Shown here one piece after another: positions 26,169 through 35,466 of a stretch of 64,000 nt of DNA (positions within the stretch are counted from its first letter, which is position 1; every line of letters begins with the position of its first letter). Source of the DNA: Exiguobacterium sp. s124 (GTDB lineage Bacteria > Bacillota > Bacilli > Exiguobacteriales > Exiguobacteriaceae); the NCBI RefSeq assembly GCF_018617485.1, contig NZ_JACSKH010000001.1, positions 1,116,001 through 1,180,000 of the forward strand. The letters run 5' to 3'. A program made the translations under genes and the position numbers. The notes beneath the pieces were generated by a model. That model was not told the origin of the DNA and did no database searches. It saw only the letters and a program-made list of their open reading frames with translations.

Positions 26169-29100
26169 GACCGGTTGAATTGAAGATTCAAGCATTCGGA
26201 CCGTATGCAGAACGTGAAACGATTGATTTTACGCAATTAGTGGGCAGATCGATGTTTGTCGTAAGTGGTCGCACGGGAGCAGGGAAGACTACTATCTTTG
26301 ATGCAATGACATTCGCCCTATATGGTCGAGCGAGTGGTGCGCTTCGAAATGCGAGTGATTTCAGAAGTCAATACGCTCAAGCTGAAATGAAGACGGAGGT
26401 CGACTTCTCGTTCACAATTCGTGGTGATCGCTATCGGATTGTGCGACAACCACAACAACCTCACCCTAAAAACAAAACACCCATCCCGCATGAGGCCGTT
26501 CTGTATGAATGGGAGGACGGTTGGAAGCCGGTAGCAACAAAAGTGAACGAGGTTCAAGAACAAATTGAGTCGATCCTACAATTATCGTATGAACAATTTA
26601 GCCAAATCTTGTTACTCCCTCAAAACCAATTTAGACAATTGCTCGACTCGAACTCAAATGAGAAGCAACAAATCTTGCAATCTATATTCAAAACAGAGGC
26701 GTATCGTGCTTTCCAAGAGCGATGGGCAGAACGTTTCAGTAGTTATCGGAAACAAGTTGAATGGGCGGTCGAACGAACACGACTCAAGTTACTCGAGCTC
26801 GAAGACGAAGCGATAGAGGATGTTTCGACAAAATCGATCGATGTGATCCATCACTGGCTGAATGAACGCGAACAACACTTGATCACAACAGCTGAGATGG
26901 CAGCAGACCAAAAACAAGTTCATTCGAAAACCTTTGAACAGGCTCGTGCCGAATTAGAACAAGCGAGAGCACTTGTCAGTTTATTTCAAGAACAACAAGA
27001 AACCGTGCAAGCCCTCAATCAATTTCTAAAAGGGGAGACAGAACGAAACGAACGTCACGAGCTGTTGCGGCATTTAGAAGCAGCCGCAACTATTCGTCCA
27101 GTCCATGATCGACTATTAGAAATGGAGAAACATGTTCTCCGTATGACGATAGAGGACGAAGCATCTTCTAAAAAGCTCGAACAATTACAACAAAAACAAT
27201 CTTCTTTATCGGAGCAACAAGTTGCGATTGAAGAGGACAAACAAAAAATCTTATCCCTTCAAGAGCGACTCCGTCTAATTGATGAGATGTTACCTCGAAT
27301 GAAAGAGCGAGCCGAACACGTAACTCATCGTGAGCAACTGACGAAGCGTGCGAAGGATTTAAGTACTTTCCCTAAAGAAGCGCGACTTCAAGAACTACAA
27401 GAGCGTGAGCGACATTTCGTTGAAACGTTGGCAATTGAACCAGAAGAACGTGCGATTGATGCAGAGCGATATGTCGACCGATTATTGTATTTGGATAAAC
27501 TTGAAACAAAGATGAACAAGTTATCGGATCAACTCGCCGCTTGTGAGCGGGACGGAAAAGAAGTACAGCGACTGCATGCCATTCAGCAAGAATTAATGAA
27601 TAAATATAAACAACAAGAACAGATGAATATGGCAAGACAACTAAGTGAAGCGTTGGAAGATGGCGAACCGTGCCCAGTATGTGGTTCGCGTCATCATGAT
27701 GTTCCACAGTTCGAAGAAGCAGTCGAGTATTTGGATGAAAGAGAATCCGCTATGACGCGACTTGAAGAACTGTCAACACGTCTGATTGAAGCGAGAGCCG
27801 ATTATCGTTCACTTCATCAACAGCTTGAAACGGTTCGAAGAGAATTTGACGAAGGGTTAAAGGACGTTCAAGTGGAATCGTCATTGACAGAAGAAATCAA
27901 AAAATGGCAAACGCATACGAATCGTCTACAACGTGAGGAGCGGACTCGTCTCGAGAATGAACGGACGTTGCGTCAACTAACCGGCGAAATGAGACAACTC
28001 GAAGAAGAGCGACGTAACCAGTTCGAAGAGCGTCAACGTGTTCTCGCAGAACTTGAAGCAACACAACAAAAGTTGAACGCGCTCGGTCAAACAGAGGAAG
28101 CAACGTTAGAAGGATTACAAACCGAACGGACGGAGCGACAAAATCTTCTCACGGCACTGACTAAAAAAGTCGAGTCGTTCAATCATGACTTCGAAATCGT
28201 CAAAAAAGAAACGTGGAAAGAGGAAGAACGGCTCACTTTGCTACGTCAACAACTCGTAGAGGCGAGAGGGCAATTTGATATACAAAGAACGATATGGAGT
28301 GAGCAGTTAGAAGCCGCTCGATTGACTCAGGAGCGATACGAACAACTTGCCAGTCGAATCGACCAGCGGACAAAGATGCAGGAAGACTTGCAACGTGAAG
28401 AAGAAGAAGGGATCCGGCTTCGACATCGTATTCAAATGATTGAGGAGAAACTAGGAACCGTAGAACGACCTGACTTGCAGTCGATTGAAATGAAGGTCAA
28501 TGAGGCCAAAGCGTTATACGAACGAGCGTCAGAACATTTCATTTCCTCACAAGATGCTTTATTTAGACATCGTCAAATCGTATCAGAGTGGCATGTACTT
28601 CGTGAGGAAACAGCGCGCGAAGAACAGAAGCTAGAGACCATCAAGTTGATTGCTGAAACCGGAAAGGGAATTAATCCTCAAAAGATGACGTTTGAGACAT
28701 ACGTACAAACGGCCTTTTTTGACCAAATCTTACATGCTGCAAATATTCATTTAGACCAGATGACAAGTGGTCAGTTCCGACTCGAACGCAAAGTAGAGAC
28801 GGCGAAAGGAAACGCAAAATCTGGACTGGAACTCCTTGTGTTTGATGCATATACCGGTCAATCACGGCGCGTTCAAAACCTTTCTGGAGGAGAAGGGTTT
28901 AAAGCGTCTCTCTCACTCGCACTCGGACTTGCGGAAGTGGTGCAACAATTGAGCGGGGGCGTCAGTCTCGAAACGATGCTCATCGATGAAGGATTCGGGA
29001 CGCTCGATGCCGAATCTTTAGACCAAGCGATTGAATTATTGATGTCTTTACAGGCGACCGGACGCCTTGTCGGGGTCATCAGTCATGTCCAGGAATTGAA

Positions 29101-29173
29101 AGATCGCGTCGATGCCCGAATCGAAGTGAAAAAATCTAGAAGCGGGTCAACGATCCAGCTGATTGTGGAGTGA
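26165..29173 (+). CDS. sbcC: Exonuclease SbcCD, ATPase subunit C
   Basis: SbcC is the Rad50-like SMC ATPase that holds the SbcD nuclease. The 1002-residue protein has the N-terminal Walker A GRTGAGKTTIFDAMTFALYG (about 36-55), two very long Glu/Gln/Arg-rich coiled-coil arms, a zinc-hook CPVC motif in the middle (about 502-505), and the C-terminal signature LSGGEGFKASLSLALG (about 903) with Walker B MLIDEGFGTLD. It overlaps sbcD by four bases, so translation is coupled. Confidence 0.95.
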   Translation: MRPVELKIQAFGPYAERETIDFTQLVGRSMFVVSGRTGAGKTTIFDAMTFALYGRASGALRNASDFRSQYAQAEMKTEVDFSFTIRGDRYRIVRQPQQPHPKNKTPIPHEAVLYEWEDGWKPVATKVNEVQEQIESILQLSYEQFSQILLLPQNQFRQLLDSNSNEKQQILQSIFKTEAYRAFQERWAERFSSYRKQVEWAVERTRLKLLELEDEAIEDVSTKSIDVIHHWLNEREQHLITTAEMAADQKQVHSKTFEQARAELEQARALVSLFQEQQETVQALNQFLKGETERNERHELLRHLEAAATIRPVHDRLLEMEKHVLRMTIEDEASSKKLEQLQQKQSSLSEQQVAIEEDKQKILSLQERLRLIDEMLPRMKERAEHVTHREQLTKRAKDLSTFPKEARLQELQERERHFVETLAIEPEERAIDAERYVDRLLYLDKLETKMNKLSDQLAACERDGKEVQRLHAIQQELMNKYKQQEQMNMARQLSEALEDGEPCPVCGSRHHDVPQFEEAVEYLDERESAMTRLEELSTRLIEARADYRSLHQQLETVRREFDEGLKDVQVESSLTEEIKKWQTHTNRLQREERTRLENERTLRQLTGEMRQLEEERRNQFEERQRVLAELEATQQKLNALGQTEEATLEGLQTERTERQNLLTALTKKVESFNHDFEIVKKETWKEEERLTLLRQQLVEARGQFDIQRTIWSEQLEAARLTQERYEQLASRIDQRTKMQEDLQREEEEGIRLRHRIQMIEEKLGTVERPDLQSIEMKVNEAKALYERASEHFISSQDALFRHRQIVSEWHVLREETAREEQKLETIKLIAETGKGINPQKMTFETYVQTAFFDQILHAANIHLDQMTSGQFRLERKVETAKGNAKSGLELLVFDAYTGQSRRVQNLSGGEGFKASLSLALGLAEVVQQLSGGVSLETMLIDEGFGTLDAESLDQAIELLMSLQATGRLVGVISHVQELKDRVDARIEVKKSRSGSTIQLIVE

Positions 29174-29179
29174 TAGATT

Positions 29180-29962
29180 GTGAAACAGATGGTGACGAAA
29201 TCAATTCTCATCAATTATTTGAAAGAAGCGGGAATCCGACCAGGAGAATCCTTGTTCGTGCATACCTCGCTCTCTAAACTCGGATGGGTATGTGGCGGTG
29301 CGCAGACCGTGATTGAAGCGTTGCAAGAAGTAGTGGGAGCATCAGGACTAATCATGATGGCGACTCAGACAGGAGACAATTCAGATCCGGCTGAATGGGA
29401 GGCGCCACCTGTCCCGGTTGAATGGTGGCAGACGATTCGCGCCGAAATGCCACCTTATGACCAAGAAAAGACATCAACTCGCGGAATGGGACGTGTCCCA
29501 GAGCTGTTTCGGAATTATCCGAACGTTTATCGAAGTGCACATCCGATGTGGTCTGTTGCTGCATGGGGAAAAGATGCAGCAGCAATCGTTTCTGATCATA
29601 CGATTGATGTCGGATTCGGTCCAGGCTCTCCAATCGAACGTATGATTGAACGAAATGCTCGCGTCCTCCATCTAGGGTCGCCACTCGATGCGACGACGCT
29701 TTGGCACTATGCCGAGTATGGGATTGATGGCCCGACAAAAACTTTCGGTTGTGCCGTTCTCGAAGATGGTAAACGCGAATGGCGGACGTTTGATCATACC
29801 GACGTGAACAGCGATCCCTTTGGAGCAATCGGAGAAAATATCGTCAAACAAAAAGACGTTCAGATGTTTTCCATCAACGAAGCGACGTGCTATCTGATTC
29901 CAGCTAATACGTGGGAGCCGGTTCAACACGCTTTAATTGCACTCCGTAGCTGGTTGAGATAA
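29180..29962 (+). CDS. AAC(3)-family N-acetyltransferase, YokD-like
   Basis: The 260-residue protein matches the aminoglycoside 3-N-acetyltransferase family: N-terminal VHTSLSKLGWVCGGAQTVI (about 26-44), MGRVPELFR (about 102-110), the RSAHPMWSVAAWG region with the conserved His (about 117-129), and the C-terminal half. Members use acetyl-CoA; chromosomal homologues such as YokD often have no proven resistance function. The GTG at 29180 follows GTGGAGTGA, six bases after the sbcC stop. Resistance should not be assumed. Confidence 0.83.
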   Translation: MKQMVTKSILINYLKEAGIRPGESLFVHTSLSKLGWVCGGAQTVIEALQEVVGASGLIMMATQTGDNSDPAEWEAPPVPVEWWQTIRAEMPPYDQEKTSTRGMGRVPELFRNYPNVYRSAHPMWSVAAWGKDAAAIVSDHTIDVGFGPGSPIERMIERNARVLHLGSPLDATTLWHYAEYGIDGPTKTFGCAVLEDGKREWRTFDHTDVNSDPFGAIGENIVKQKDVQMFSINEATCYLIPANTWEPVQHALIALRSWLR

Positions 29963-29990
29963 TGAATGCAGAATCGAGGGGAAGAAATAA

Positions 29991-30878
29991 ATGAATCGTT
30001 GGATGAAAATAGTGAGTGTTGCTGTAGTCGTGATTTTGATTGTGGCGGGGTTGGCAATCGGTGGAATCTCGGCTCATATCGGTGATCAGTTGACGTCACC
30101 TGAGCGAGAAACGTTAACATATACTCCAAAATCACTCGGATTGAAGTATGAGAATGTGACAATCCAATCTGAAGAAGGACATGACTTATATGGATGGTGG
30201 ATTCCACATCCAACACCTCGCGCGACAATCGTCTTTGCCCACGGATATGGAAAGAATAGAGAACAGGATGACTTGCCGCTTAAAGAGTTGATTCCAGAAT
30301 TTCATGAACAAGGATATCAATTTTTAACGTTCGACTTCCGAGGATCAGGGATTTCTGAAGGAGACCGTGTAACGGTCGGTGCGAAAGAACAATCGGACTT
30401 ACAAGCCGCCATCCAATATGCGAAAGGTCGTTCAGACGGCCCAATCGTACTTTACGGAATTTCCATGGGGGCGGCGACGGCTCTCTCTACGGCTGACGAT
30501 GTTGAAGTAGCAGCAGTCATCGCAGATAGTCCGTTTAGTGATTTGCGAAATTATCTCGAGACAAATCTTCCGGTGTGGAGTGACCTACCAAACGTTCCTT
30601 TCACGCCTGTCATCATGACAGTGACCCCTTGGTTCACAGGACTCGATGCGGATCTCGTCTCACCAATTCAAGACATTCAAGCGATTGAGGCGCCGATTTT
30701 GTTAATCCATAGTGCGGGTGACGATGCGATTCCGGTCTCAGAAAGTGAAAAACTGGCGAGCGTACGGGACGGTGTCGAGCTATGGGTGACGGAGAACGAT
30801 GGACATGTCGGATCGTATCAATCATTCCAGACTGAATATCGTCAACAGATTTTCGATTTTCTAGAACGGTCATTGTAA
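29991..30878 (+). CDS. Membrane-anchored alpha/beta hydrolase
   Basis: A 295-residue protein with an N-terminal hydrophobic anchor or signal (about 5-27) and an alpha/beta hydrolase domain. The oxyanion region VFAHGYGKNRE (about 77-87), nucleophile elbow YGISMGAAT with Ser at about 159, an acid in the HSAGDDAIPV loop and the late ENDGHVG His form the triad. It reads like the YqkD/BAAT-like subgroup; the substrate is unknown. Start at 29991 follows GGGGAAG. A paralogous hydrolase is found at 62526-63449. Confidence 0.83.
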   Translation: MNRWMKIVSVAVVVILIVAGLAIGGISAHIGDQLTSPERETLTYTPKSLGLKYENVTIQSEEGHDLYGWWIPHPTPRATIVFAHGYGKNREQDDLPLKELIPEFHEQGYQFLTFDFRGSGISEGDRVTVGAKEQSDLQAAIQYAKGRSDGPIVLYGISMGAATALSTADDVEVAAVIADSPFSDLRNYLETNLPVWSDLPNVPFTPVIMTVTPWFTGLDADLVSPIQDIQAIEAPILLIHSAGDDAIPVSESEKLASVRDGVELWVTENDGHVGSYQSFQTEYRQQIFDFLERSL

Positions 30879-30880
30879 GC

Positions 30881-30907
30881 AAAGGGGCGCATTTGTGGCC
30901 CCTTTTT
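30881..30907 (+). terminator. Terminator of the hydrolase gene
   Basis: AAAGGGGC pairs with GCCCCTTT around a 9-base loop, followed by T's. Confidence 0.82.
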
Positions 30908-30947
30908 GATATGATTGCAGACGAGACCAATGAAAGAAGGGTGCAAC

Positions 30948-31796
30948 ATGGATTTTTTACAATTATTTCAGTTTCTCTTGCTCGGTACGTTGATTGGAAT
31001 CTTGAGCGGTTTCTTCGGAATCGGGGGAGGAATCTTGCTTACGCCTCTCCTTCTCGTCTTCGGATATGAAGCGAGTGCGGCAATCGCACTCAGTCTCATG
31101 TTGACGCTCGGTTCAACGACGGCAGGCACGATCTCACATATTCGTTTACGGAACGTGAACGTGTCTCACGCGCTATGGATTGGTGTGTTCGGGATTGTAG
31201 GGACTTGGATTGCTACACCTCTCGTTTTTTACTTAGAAGGGGTGGACGGAGCCACATTAATCATCTCCCTCGTCTATATTGCTTTACTCACGTACTTTGC
31301 GATTTCATTCTTCCGGTCGAAACAACATGTCGAAGGCAGCGTTGGGACAGACTCTGTACCACGACTTGGAATCATCGGTGTTTTTGCAGGTTTTATCTCT
31401 TCTTTGATGGGAGTAAGTGGAGGATTCGTTTTGACCCCACTTCAAGTCAAGTTACTTAACACTGAAATGAAACGAGCGGTCGGGACGAGTATTTCAGCAG
31501 CTCTCCTCATCGTTGTCTCAGGCGTGATTAGTTATGCCGTAGCAGGCGCTGATACGAACTATTGGCATGGACTTGCTTTAATTGCTGGTGCAATGATTGG
31601 ATCTCCGTTTGGGGCCAAACAGTTGCAACGCTTCAGTTCACAACATGTCAAAAAAGCACTCGGTGGCTTTTATATCACGGTCGCATTTAGTGTGGCGCTT
31701 AATTTAGTCGGGTGGAACACGGCTTCACTGGCACTTCTGGTCACATTAGCACTTCTTTTTATTATCACACTAGTCATTCGACCTCGTAAAAAATAA
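30948..31796 (+). CDS. TSUP (TauE/SafE) family membrane permease
   Basis: The 282-residue protein has about eight membrane segments and the duplicated TauE/SafE motif: GFFGIGGGILLTPLLL (about 22-37) and again SSLMGVSGGFVLTPLQV (about 152-168). Family members export sulfite, sulfoacetate or other organosulfur anions; the substrate here is unknown and no sulfur genes are adjacent. The ATG at 30948 follows AGAAGGG. A strong hairpin follows immediately. Confidence 0.87.
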   Translation: MDFLQLFQFLLLGTLIGILSGFFGIGGGILLTPLLLVFGYEASAAIALSLMLTLGSTTAGTISHIRLRNVNVSHALWIGVFGIVGTWIATPLVFYLEGVDGATLIISLVYIALLTYFAISFFRSKQHVEGSVGTDSVPRLGIIGVFAGFISSLMGVSGGFVLTPLQVKLLNTEMKRAVGTSISAALLIVVSGVISYAVAGADTNYWHGLALIAGAMIGSPFGAKQLQRFSSQHVKKALGGFYITVAFSVALNLVGWNTASLALLVTLALLFIITLVIRPRKK

Positions 31797-31820
31797 ACCC
31801 CGTCCTTGGACGGGGTTTTA
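31795..31820. terminator. Bidirectional terminator between convergent genes
   Basis: AAACCCCGTCC pairs with GGACGGGGTTT; A-run on the left and T-run on the right serve both the permease and the converging small gene. Confidence 0.85.
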
Positions 31821-32015
31821 ACGTCTAGCAATATGATCAATGTTCTCTTGAATCTCTCCAACTTTTGCTTTAGCCTCGCGGAGTCTGCGCTCAAATGCTT
31901 CTGTGTCACGTTTCTCATGAGACGACTTGTCAATTCCTTGACGTTGCCCTTTGTCAGAGCGTTGATAAAAGTGGGTTGCTTTTTGTAAGCGTTTTTTAAA
32001 CGTCGAGTCGCTCAT
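31818..32015 (-). CDS. Small charged hypothetical protein
   Basis: A 65-residue highly charged protein rich in Lys, Arg and Glu, predicted helical, with no membrane segment or Cys. I do not recognise a family. The ATG at 32015 follows GAAGGGGG, a good site. It is monocistronic between a bidirectional terminator and bioY. Confidence 0.6.
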   Translation of the reverse strand: MSDSTFKKRLQKATHFYQRSDKGQRQGIDKSSHEKRDTEAFERRLREAKAKVGEIQENIDHIARR

Positions 32016-32079
32016 AGGGACACCCCCTTCCATACTTCATTTATTCCACATATGGAAACGGGTGAAACGTTTGAAAGCT

Positions 32080-32610
32080 TTATGAAGCGAGTGAACGTCT
32101 TACTTGAGCATTCTCAGAAATTTTTACAGCTAAGATCGCAGCAAGCACGGCTTTGAGTGAATCGCCAAAAATAAATGGGATATTCACTTTGAGTGCATCA
32201 ATGAACGACATTCCCAGAACGAGCTCAAGTCCAATGCTACCGAATAAATACACGAGGCCGAGGCCGAATAACAGATTATATCCAATCAATCCAGGAATCG
32301 AGCGATGTCGTTCGCTGAACCAGCCGATGAAGAAAGCTGCGATTGGGAATCCAATCAAATATCCGACTGTCGGTCCTACGAATGGGGCGAACCCTCCTTG
32401 ACCGCTCAGGACTGGAAGTCCAATCAATCCGAGTAATAAATACACGATGACCGCCAAAAATCCTTTTCGTGCACCGAATACACCAGCAATTGTCATAATG
32501 GCTAATGTTTGAAGTGTGATAGGAACTGGACCGATTGGTATTTCAATGAAGCCGATACTTGCGATGAGTGCTGCGCCGAAGGCGATTTGAGTCATGTCTT
32601 GAATCTTCAT
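32080..32610 (-). CDS. bioY: BioY, biotin ECF transporter S component
   Basis: BioY binds biotin in the membrane and works alone or with a shared energising module. The 176-residue, six-helix protein has the BioY features GPVPITLQTLAIM (about 27-39), GARKGFLAVIVYLLLG and GGFAPFVGPTVGYLIG (about 72-87). The ATG at 32610 follows AAAAGGGG. GTTAAC repeats upstream form a BirA-type operator. No EcfA/EcfT genes are adjacent, apart from the dedicated YkoDC module 26 kb away. Confidence 0.93.
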   Translation of the reverse strand: MKIQDMTQIAFGAALIASIGFIEIPIGPVPITLQTLAIMTIAGVFGARKGFLAVIVYLLLGLIGLPVLSGQGGFAPFVGPTVGYLIGFPIAAFFIGWFSERHRSIPGLIGYNLLFGLGLVYLFGSIGLELVLGMSFIDALKVNIPFIFGDSLKAVLAAILAVKISENAQVRRSLAS

Positions 32611-32627
32611 ATGTAAACCCCTTTTCA

Positions 32628-32654
32628 GTTAACGTTAACAATATAAAAGTTAAC
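32628..32654. promoter_or_regulatory. BirA-type biotin operator upstream of bioY
   Basis: GTTAAC occurs at 32628, 32634 and 32649. The outer pair is separated by 15 bases, the spacing of BirA operators (half-sites around GTTAAC with N14-15), and lies 18-44 bases upstream of the bioY start codon. Biotin-dependent repression is inferred. Confidence 0.72.
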
Positions 32655-32708
32655 ATGGGTTTGAGAGGTTGGCAAGTCATTTTTATGAAACGTGATTGAA
32701 TCAATAAA

Positions 32709-32740
32709 ACATCGTCTCAGCAATATGACTGAGACGATGT
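32709..32740 (-). terminator. Terminator of argGH
   Basis: ACATCGTCTCAG pairs perfectly with CTGAGACGATGT around an 8-base loop, with TTTT downstream on the minus strand. Confidence 0.85.
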
Positions 32741-32743
32741 CGA

Positions 32744-34132
32744 TTAAAGTGTGGTCATCGCATTGATGCATTCCGAAGCTTCTTTTAACTGTTCACGAAC
32801 GGCATTAAATCCTGTGCCACCGTAACTATTACGACGTGCAACTGCCTGTTCAGGGGTCAAGGCGAGGTACACATCTTCTTGAATCAAAGCAGAATGTGTT
32901 TGGAACACAGACATCGGTAGTTCGCGTAGATATAGACGTTCATCGACGCAGTATTTGACGAGTTTCCCAGTTACTTCATGCGCTTCACGGAACGGCATGC
33001 CTTTTGCCGTCAAATAATCAGCAAGCTCGGTAGCATTTGAAAAGTCGCGCTCTGTTGCTTGCTTCATCGTGTCCGGGTGGAACGTCAATTCATTCATCAT
33101 CCCGGCCATAATACTTAGCGATCCTTGAACGGTTTTGACCGTGTCAAACATACCTTCTTTGTCCTCTTGCAAATCTTTATTATACGCGAGAGGAAGTCCT
33201 TTCATAAGGGTCAACAATCCCATCAAGTTTCCGATAACGCGACCTGATTTCCCACGTACGAGCTCGGCCATGTCTGGGTTTTTCTTCTGTGGCATCATGC
33301 TTGAACCGGTCGAGAACGTATCAGACACGGTAATGAAGCGATATTCTTCACTTGCCCAAAGAATCAACTCCTCACAAAAACGCGAGAGATGCATCATGAG
33401 CATCGATGCGTTCGACAAGAACTCGAGAATGAAATCGCGATCACTGACGGCGTCTAAACTGTTCGGATAGACACGATTAAATCCGAGTAATTCAGCCGAA
33501 CGAGCACGGTCAATTGGGAACGTTGTCCCAGCAAGTGCACCGGCACCGAGCGGTGACCAGTCGATTCGCTTCAAACTGTCACTGAAGCGTTCTTTGTCTC
33601 GTTCGAGCATCCAAAAGTAGGCGAGTAAATGATGTGCCAAAGAAATCGGCTGAGCACGTTGGAGGTGCGTATAGCCAGGCATAATCGTCTCTACATTTTC
33701 TGAGGCGTGTGCATATAACTCATGTTGAAACGATTCAATCAATTGAATGACTTCTTTTACTCGTTCTTTCAAGTAAAGGTGCATATCCGTCGCGACTTGA
33801 TCATTACGACTACGTGCCGTATGCATTTTCCCAGCAATCGGACCAATCTCTTCATGGAGCAACGCCTCTAAATTCATATGGATGTCTTCATGATACACCT
33901 CAAACGTCAACTCGCCTGCGATTGCTTTTTGTTTAAGTTGTTGTAATCCTTGAAGGAGTTGTTTCACTTCGTCATGGGAGAGGATGTGTTGCTCCCCGAG
34001 CATCGTCACATGCGCCATACTGCCTTCTAAATCTTCAAGGACGAGTTGAGCATCAAATTCAATCGAGGCCCCGAATGCATCGACCCAATCGCTGGCCGTC
34101 TTCTCGAAACGCCCTCCCCATAATTTACTCAT
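32744..34132 (-). CDS. argH: Argininosuccinate lyase
   Basis: ArgH splits argininosuccinate to arginine and fumarate, the last step of arginine synthesis. The 462-residue protein is full length for the fumarase/aspartase superfamily, with the signature loop [20 protein letters not shown] (about 278-297, catalytic Ser in GSS) and [13 protein letters not shown] (about 103-115). Its start overlaps the end of argG by eight bases, so the two are translationally coupled. Confidence 0.97.
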   Translation of the reverse strand: MSKLWGGRFEKTASDWVDAFGASIEFDAQLVLEDLEGSMAHVTMLGEQHILSHDEVKQLLQGLQQLKQKAIAGELTFEVYHEDIHMNLEALLHEEIGPIAGKMHTARSRNDQVATDMHLYLKERVKEVIQLIESFQHELYAHASENVETIMPGYTHLQRAQPISLAHHLLAYFWMLERDKERFSDSLKRIDWSPLGAGALAGTTFPIDRARSAELLGFNRVYPNSLDAVSDRDFILEFLSNASMLMMHLSRFCEELILWASEEYRFITVSDTFSTGSSMMPQKKNPDMAELVRGKSGRVIGNLMGLLTLMKGLPLAYNKDLQEDKEGMFDTVKTVQGSLSIMAGMMNELTFHPDTMKQATERDFSNATELADYLTAKGMPFREAHEVTGKLVKYCVDERLYLRELPMSVFQTHSALIQEDVYLALTPEQAVARRNSYGGTGFNAVREQLKEASECINAMTTL

Positions 34133-35336
34133 TAATGAACGCCCCTTTTTCCATCAATACCTCTGACTGTACTTTTGTAGGGAGACCCCATAGTTTGATA
34201 AATCCAACGGCTGCTTGTTGATCGAACGTGTCTGCAGATGTATACGTCGCAAGTTCCTCGTCATAAAGCGAGATTGGTGACTTACGTCCGTCTACAATTG
34301 CTTGTCCTTTGAACAGTTTCATCCGCACCGTACCTGTGACGGTCTGTTGCGTCTCGTCGATGAAAGCGAGTAGTGCTTTCGTGAGAGGAGAGTACCAAAG
34401 TCCGTTATAAATCGTCTCCGTCAACTTTTGCTCGACAATCGGTTTGAAATGCGCAACTTCACGCACAAGCGTCAATGCCTCAAGCGCCTTATGAGCTGTG
34501 ATCAACGTCATTGCGCCAGGAGCCTCATACACTTCACGTGATTTGATTCCAACGACACGGTTCTCAATGTGGTCGATTTTACCGACGCCATGTGCACCTG
34601 CGACAATATTCAACTCTTTTAGAATATCTGTGAACGATTGGCTTTGACCATTGATGGCCACCGGAACCCCGTTCTTGAACTCGAGCTCAAGATAAGTCGG
34701 CTCATGCGGTGTATTTTCAAGAGCTGCCGTCAACTCATAAGCGCTCTCTGGTGGTGCGGCCCATGGGTCCTCTAAAATGCCGCATTCAATCGCACGTCCC
34801 CAAATGTTTTGGTCGATCGAGAAAGGTTCCTCTTGAACGATTGGGATTGGGATATTGTGTTTCGCTGCGTATGCGATCTCTTCTTCACGTGACCATTTCC
34901 ACTCACGAACAGGTGCAACGATTTCAAGTGACGGATCGAGTGCATGGATGGACACTTCAAAACGAACTTGGTCGTTTCCTTTTCCCGTACATCCGTGTGC
35001 CACGGCAACTGCACCTTCTGCTTGAGCAACTTCAACCAATTTTTTCGAGATGAGAGGGCGTGATAGAGCGGATACGAGTGGGTATACGCCTTCGTATAAC
35101 GTATGCGCCTGCATCGAATAACGAGCAAAGTCACTCACGAATTCATCGACCGCGTCGATGACGATGGATTTTTTAGCCCCAACTTTAATCGCCTTCTGTT
35201 GGATTTTTTCTAAGTCTTTTCCTTCTCCGACGTTTAAGCATACGGCAATGACGTCATAGCCTTGTTCATCCAACCATTTGATTGCAACTGATGTATCTAG
35301 TCCTCCAGAGTAAGCCAATACGAGTTTCTGTTTCAA
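34125..35336 (-). CDS. argG: Argininosuccinate synthase
   Basis: ArgG joins citrulline and aspartate using ATP. The 403-residue protein starts with the PP-loop [15 protein letters not shown] (about 8-22) and contains [17 protein letters not shown] (about 111-127), both diagnostic for the family. It is the first gene of argGH. An ARG-box-like sequence lies just before its ribosome binding site, suggesting ArgR/AhrC repression. Confidence 0.97.
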   Translation of the reverse strand: MKQKLVLAYSGGLDTSVAIKWLDEQGYDVIAVCLNVGEGKDLEKIQQKAIKVGAKKSIVIDAVDEFVSDFARYSMQAHTLYEGVYPLVSALSRPLISKKLVEVAQAEGAVAVAHGCTGKGNDQVRFEVSIHALDPSLEIVAPVREWKWSREEEIAYAAKHNIPIPIVQEEPFSIDQNIWGRAIECGILEDPWAAPPESAYELTAALENTPHEPTYLELEFKNGVPVAINGQSQSFTDILKELNIVAGAHGVGKIDHIENRVVGIKSREVYEAPGAMTLITAHKALEALTLVREVAHFKPIVEQKLTETIYNGLWYSPLTKALLAFIDETQQTVTGTVRMKLFKGQAIVDGRKSPISLYDEELATYTSADTFDQQAAVGFIKLWGLPTKVQSEVLMEKGAFINE

Positions 35337-35352
35337 AATGTGAGCACCCCTT

Positions 35353-35370
35353 ATGAATAATTATTAATTT
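35353..35370. promoter_or_regulatory. ARG-box-like site upstream of argG
   Basis: ATGAATAATTATTAATTT resembles the ArgR/AhrC consensus (WNTGAATWWWWATTCANW), with the second half imperfect. It ends 17 bases from the argG start codon and is followed by a further AT-rich partial repeat to about 35383. Confidence 0.5.
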
Positions 35371-35433
35371 TTATTTATAAATATACGACTTAGTGTAAGG
35401 GATAATAAACACTGTGGCAACCCTTTTTTGAAA

Positions 35434-35466
35434 AGAAAAAAATGACCACGAAACATTCGTGGTCAT
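35434..35466 (-). terminator. Terminator of the CapA-like gene
   Basis: ATGACCACGA pairs with TCGTGGTCAT around AACAT, with a T-run on the minus strand. It begins at the stop codon. Confidence 0.85.

Noticed and set aside
29180-29962. AAC(3)-family gene as an aminoglycoside resistance determinant
   Set aside because: It is a chromosomal YokD-like homologue embedded after sbcC, without mobile elements; the family membership alone does not show resistance.
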